A stretch of DNA of 64,000 nucleotides, from contig NZ_FOCI01000004.1 in NCBI RefSeq assembly GCF_900110065.1, forward strand, positions 1 through 64,000, written 5' to 3'. The stretch is from Loktanella fryxellensis (GTDB lineage Bacteria > Pseudomonadota > Alphaproteobacteria > Rhodobacterales > Rhodobacteraceae). The position numbers and the translations under genes are program-made. The first letter of the stretch is position 1. Each line of letters opens with the position of its first letter. The notes under the pieces are model-generated. The model was not told where the DNA came from, searched no databases, and saw only the letters and a list, made by a program, of their open reading frames with translations. Shown in pieces: positions 60,949 through 64,000 of the stretch.

Positions 60949-61926
60949 TCAGCCCGCGATGGGCCGCGTGGCGTGGAACAGCTTGTAGGCCCCGTCGCCG
61001 GGCAACTCGCCCACGTTGCGGAACCGTTCGCGCAAGGCCGCCTCGTAGGGCAGATGGCGGTTGGCGACCATCCACAGCTTGCCGTGCGGCGCAAGCAGGC
61101 GGGATGCCGCCGCAATGAACCCCTGCCCCAGCGCCGGCGTGCCCTTGGATCCCGTGTGGAACGGCGGGTTCATCACGATGCCGTCCCACTTCGGCTTGAC
61201 CGTATGGGTCAGCGCATCGGCCCAATGAAAGGTCGCCCGCGGGTCGGTCACGTTCAGGCGCGCGCAGTCCAGCGACAGGGCCTCCGCCTCGATCAGGTCG
61301 AGGGATTTCACGCCGTCACACGCCAGAACCGCATGGGCCAGATACCCCCAGCCCGCGCCCAGATCGCCCATGCGGGCGGGCAGTTTTTCCGGCAACGCGG
61401 CGGCCAACAACGCAGAGCCGCGATCGACCGCGCCATCCGAGAACACGCCGGCCGTGGTGTAGAAGCCATGATCGCCCTGCACCGGCGCAGGGGCCGCCCA
61501 ATCGGCAAAGGCCGGTGTCGCCGCAAACCAGAACAGCCGCCCCTTGGCCTTGGGCAGCGACGGCACTTCCCCCAGCACGGCGCGTACGTCGCGCAGCAGG
61601 CTGTCGATGCCGTCCGTGCGCTGGCCATCGACGATGACCAGCTCCGCGCCAGCGCAGGCCTGCGCGATCATCGACCGGGCCAAGGCCTTCGACCGTGGCA
61701 CGACGACGATCATGGTGGGGGCGGCGGTGGCCACCTGCGTCACGGCAAACCCGGCTTGCGCAAAGGCGGCGGCATCGGGGGCAAAGCCCTGCGCGATACG
61801 GATCTCGTGCCCCGCCAGCGGCGAGAGGTCGTAGTCGGCGGTTGGCCGCATCACGGTCACGGGACCGGCGGGCAATGTCAGAAGCCCGTCGTCGATGACG
61901 GTTTGCAGGCGGGATGTGGCGGCCAT
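60949..61926 (-). CDS. RsmC-like class I methyltransferase
   Basis: A 325-residue methyltransferase with the RsmC/RlmG layout: an N-terminal non-catalytic half (about 1-150) and a C-terminal MTS domain. The SAM-binding motif I is MGDLGAGWGYLAHAVL, and the catalytic motif IV NPPF occurs in GIVMNPPFHTG, typical of enzymes acting on exocyclic amines such as N2 of guanine. The N-terminal half is shorter and more divergent than in E. coli RsmC (16S rRNA m2G1207). rRNA guanine methylation is likely; the exact site is not certain. No strong ribosome-binding site precedes the ATG. Confidence 0.82.
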   Translation of the reverse strand: MAATSRLQTVIDDGLLTLPAGPVTVMRPTADYDLSPLAGHEIRIAQGFAPDAAAFAQAGFAVTQVATAAPTMIVVVPRSKALARSMIAQACAGAELVIVDGQRTDGIDSLLRDVRAVLGEVPSLPKAKGRLFWFAATPAFADWAAPAPVQGDHGFYTTAGVFSDGAVDRGSALLAAALPEKLPARMGDLGAGWGYLAHAVLACDGVKSLDLIEAEALSLDCARLNVTDPRATFHWADALTHTVKPKWDGIVMNPPFHTGSKGTPALGQGFIAAASRLLAPHGKLWMVANRHLPYEAALRERFRNVGELPGDGAYKLFHATRPIAG

Positions 61927-61950
61927 CGGTCGGGGGAACAGCGCGGCGCG

Positions 61951-62274
61951 CTATTCCTTCTCCATCGTGCATTGCAGGGGATGCTGGTGCCGCTGGGCAT
62001 AGTCCATGACCTGCGCGACCTTCGTCTCGGCGATCTCGTGGCTGTAGACGCCGACGACGGCGACGCCCTTCTTGTGGACGGTCAGCATGATGTCGAAGGC
62101 CTGCGCATGAGTCATGCCGAAGAAGCGTTCCAGCACCATCACCACGAATTCCATCGGCGTGAAATCGTCGTTCAGGATCAGCACCTTGTACAGCGGCGGT
62201 CGCTTGGTCTTCTCGCGTGTCTTCAGGACGACGCCGACATCGTCCTGCCCGTCGCCGTCGTCGTTGGCCGCCAT
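61951..62274 (-). CDS. clpS: ATP-dependent Clp protease adaptor ClpS
   Basis: A 107-residue adaptor that hands N-degron substrates to ClpAP. After an acidic, flexible N-terminal tail (DDGDGQDD), the core shows [29 protein letters not shown] (the NDDFTPM pocket binding N-terminal bulky residues), [31 protein letters not shown] and the conserved C-terminal PLQCTMEKE. The start could instead be the ATG at 62295, seven codons upstream; the shorter form is favoured by the typical MAANDDG-like beginning, but no clear ribosome-binding site decides. No clpA is adjacent in the window. Confidence 0.93.
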   Translation of the reverse strand: MAANDDGDGQDDVGVVLKTREKTKRPPLYKVLILNDDFTPMEFVVMVLERFFGMTHAQAFDIMLTVHKKGVAVVGVYSHEIAETKVAQVMDYAQRHQHPLQCTMEKE

Positions 62275-62654
62275 GAGGTAATGTCGCGTCCGCATCGTGA
62301 CCCAGATCCTGCCATGTCCTTGATCGCCCCTATATAATGGCAAATCGATGCATGAAAACCCCCTGAACGGGCCGCCGCGCCGTGCCACGGCGTCACGGGC
62401 AGCGGAATGCTGCACATGGCTGCCGCCACGTCCCGGCGCACGATATTGCCATGATTTCTCAACATGTGGGGGCGCGGCCGGAATGGTGCACAACATCTGG
62501 ACAATGTGCACAAAGACCACAGTCAAAGCCTTTGAAACTTTGATGTTTTCGTCAGGGGCAGAGGTGTGCTAGCACTTGTGCAACAATGCGGTCACCGGAC
62601 AAACCGGGACCAAGAGGCAGTCGAAAAGCAGTCCAATAAAAAAAGGCGAGCGAC
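62275..62654. other. 380-bp intergenic region between clpS and carboxypeptidase gene
   Basis: Holds the divergent promoters of clpS and the D,D-carboxypeptidase gene. The part near 62440-62600 is less GC-rich than the genes. Visible features are two similar TGCACAA-containing strings (GGTGCACAACATC and ATGTGCACAAAGA), a perfect 10-bp palindrome GTGCTAGCAC at 62566-62575, and a purine-rich ribosome-binding tract at about 62637-62646. I see no convincing short gene and no clear -35/-10 pair. Confidence 0.5.
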
Positions 62655-64000
62655 GTGCAAAACCGTCCGATGACCCGCGCTTTGCGCGCTCTGTTCCTGT
62701 CGATCCTGCTGATGCTGGCCCCGCTGATGGCCTTTGCGGCGCCCTATGCGGGTTTCGTCATGGATGCCCGGACCGGAGAGGTCCTGTTTGCCGAGAATGC
62801 AGACACGCGGCTGCACCCCGCGTCGCTGACCAAGATGATGACCCTCTACATCGCCTTTCAAGCGATCCAGCGCGGCGAGATCACGCTGGATACCGAAGTG
62901 ACGATCAGCAGCCTTGCCGCAAATGAACCCCCGTCGAAGCTGGGCCTGCGCGCCGGTCAGCGGATCAAGCTGCGCTATCTGCTGCGCGCCGCCGCCGTGA
63001 AATCCGCCAACGATGCGGCCACCGCCATCGGCGAGGCGATCTCGGGCTCCGAGGACGCGTTCGCGACCCGGATGAACCGCACCGCTGCCGCGATGGGCAT
63101 GACCAACACCACGTTCCGCAATGCCCACGGCCTGACGGCAGAGGGGCATCTATCCACCGCGCGGGACATGAGCGTGCTGGGGCGGCACGTGATCTATGAC
63201 TTCCCACAGTACTACAACCTCTTCTCGCGCCGCACCGCCGATGCGGGCGTGGCCGAGGTGCGCCACACCAACAGCCGGTTCCTCGACAGCTATCCGGGTG
63301 CGGACGGGATCAAGACGGGGTTCACCAACGCGGCGGGCCTGAACCTGACTGCATCGGCGCAGCGCGGACAGGAACGCATCATCGCGACCGTCTTCGGCGG
63401 CACGTCCACCGCGCAGCGCAACGCCAAGGTGACAGAGCTGATGGACCTCGGCTTCAACCGCGCGCCCAGCACGGCCACACTGCAGCGCCCCGACGTGCCC
63501 GCCGCAGACGCCCCCGCCGTCGCCCCGATGTTGCTAAGCGAGAACACCGGGCCCGCCACCAACGGCGGTGCGGGCAAGACCGTGCGCGTGTCAGGTCGCG
63601 TGACCCGCAGCCTGCGCCCGGCGCTGCGGCCCGCACTGGCGGCACCCGCAGCCGTCGCGGGCCTGTCGGTGGACACGGACATGATCAACTCGGTGCTGGC
63701 AGAGGCGGTGCAGGTCGCAGCCGTGGCCCCCGCACCCGTGGTTCCCGCCGCACCCGAGGTCGTGACCCGCATCTCGACCTCTGGCGGGCGGCACTGGGGC
63801 GTGAACGTCGGGCGGTTCAATTCCCGCTATGAAGCGGAAAAGGTGCTGCTCCGCGTCGCGCTGAACGAGATGAGCACGCTGGACGGGGCCGTGCGCCGCG
63901 TGACCGAGACCACGCGCGGTTTCGACGCCAATTTCATGGGACTTACGCGGGAAGGCGCCGACCTCGCCTGCCGCAGGTTGCAGGCACGCGACCAGTCCTG
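62655..64000 (+). CDS. D-alanyl-D-alanine carboxypeptidase (PBP5/6 type), partial
   Basis: An open frame that runs off the right edge (at least 448 residues). A signal peptide (ALRALFLSILLMLAPLMAFA-A) precedes a peptidase S11 domain with the three penicillin-binding motifs: SLTK (Ser57, Lys60), SAN (Ser117-Asn119) and KTG (Lys220-Gly222). It trims the terminal D-Ala from peptidoglycan pentapeptides in the periplasm. After a Pro/Ala-rich linker (about residues 275-370), the C-terminal part WGVNVGRFNSRYEAEKVLLRVAL is a SPOR domain, which binds denuded glycan at division sites. The start is the GTG at 62655 with an AAAAAAGGCGAG tract upstream; the ATG at 62670 is an alternative. Confidence 0.93.
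   Translation, partial: MQNRPMTRALRALFLSILLMLAPLMAFAAPYAGFVMDARTGEVLFAENADTRLHPASLTKMMTLYIAFQAIQRGEITLDTEVTISSLAANEPPSKLGLRAGQRIKLRYLLRAAAVKSANDAATAIGEAISGSEDAFATRMNRTAAAMGMTNTTFRNAHGLTAEGHLSTARDMSVLGRHVIYDFPQYYNLFSRRTADAGVAEVRHTNSRFLDSYPGADGIKTGFTNAAGLNLTASAQRGQERIIATVFGGTSTAQRNAKVTELMDLGFNRAPSTATLQRPDVPAADAPAVAPMLLSENTGPATNGGAGKTVRVSGRVTRSLRPALRPALAAPAAVAGLSVDTDMINSVLAEAVQVAAVAPAPVVPAAPEVVTRISTSGGRHWGVNVGRFNSRYEAEKVLLRVALNEMSTLDGAVRRVTETTRGFDANFMGLTREGADLACRRLQARDQS

Overview
The window is a high-GC (roughly 65%), densely coded chromosomal segment. It most likely comes from a marine alphaproteobacterium of the order Rhodobacterales (Roseobacter group). The basis is the gene content (glutaryl-CoA dehydrogenase, TRAP transporters, taurine-pyruvate aminotransferase, a YgiB/YgiC pair, oxygen-dependent HemF), frequent ATGA/GTGA gene overlaps, and an intergenic repeat ending in GGGATATTTGA(A/G)ACCAGAAGAA that I recall from this group. 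The species cannot be fixed. No rRNA operon, CRISPR array, insertion sequence or prophage is visible; two tRNA genes are present. The last gene runs off the right edge.

Layout. 1-0.7 kb: an AT-rich orphan gene. 0.7-7.7 kb: gcdH, then an ABC importer (binding protein, two permeases, ATPase) followed by glpD. 7.8-13.0 kb: a signalling cluster with a membrane histidine kinase converging on an operon of a double-domain KaiC-like ATPase and a PAS hybrid kinase. 13.3-18.9 kb: a retropepsin-like/RimK fusion, a helix-hairpin-helix protein with a histone-H1-like tail, rpe-gph, and a YgiC-YgiB pair. 18.9-23.3 kb: an RND efflux pump with its adaptor. 23.4-27.2 kb: two unrecognised proteins and a 1.6-kb stretch without convincing genes. 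27.2-32.7 kb: an NDUFS4-type complex I subunit, an M29 aminopeptidase, an Asp-box propeller protein, uvrB and a small membrane protein.

32.9-38.6 kb: tRNA-Ala(CGC), a TRAP transporter with its binding protein on the opposite strand, a membrane-anchored NYN protein and taurine-pyruvate aminotransferase. 38.8-52.1 kb: a galactoside catabolism locus. An IclR regulator and an ABC ATPase face a ten-gene operon: binding protein, two permeases, GH36 alpha-galactosidase, SDR dehydrogenase, DgoK, DgoA, SMP-30 lactonase, GH42 beta-galactosidase and aldose epimerase. Together they can import galactosides, release galactose and oxidise it by a De Ley-Doudoroff route to pyruvate and glyceraldehyde-3-phosphate. 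The galactonate dehydratase step is not encoded in the window.

52.1-64 kb: 5-hydroxyisourate hydrolase, a CAU tRNA, an FAD-linked 2-hydroxyacid dehydrogenase with an MFS transporter, the haem genes hemC, hemE and hemF with small envelope genes between them, an SDR, an RsmC-like methyltransferase, clpS, and a D,D-carboxypeptidase cut by the window edge.

The best candidates for something not well described are the KaiB-less KaiC-like/hybrid-kinase module, whose two ATPase domains are degenerate in complementary ways, the compact galactoside operon, the HhH plus lysine-tail protein, and the gene-poor stretch at 25.5-27.2 kb.
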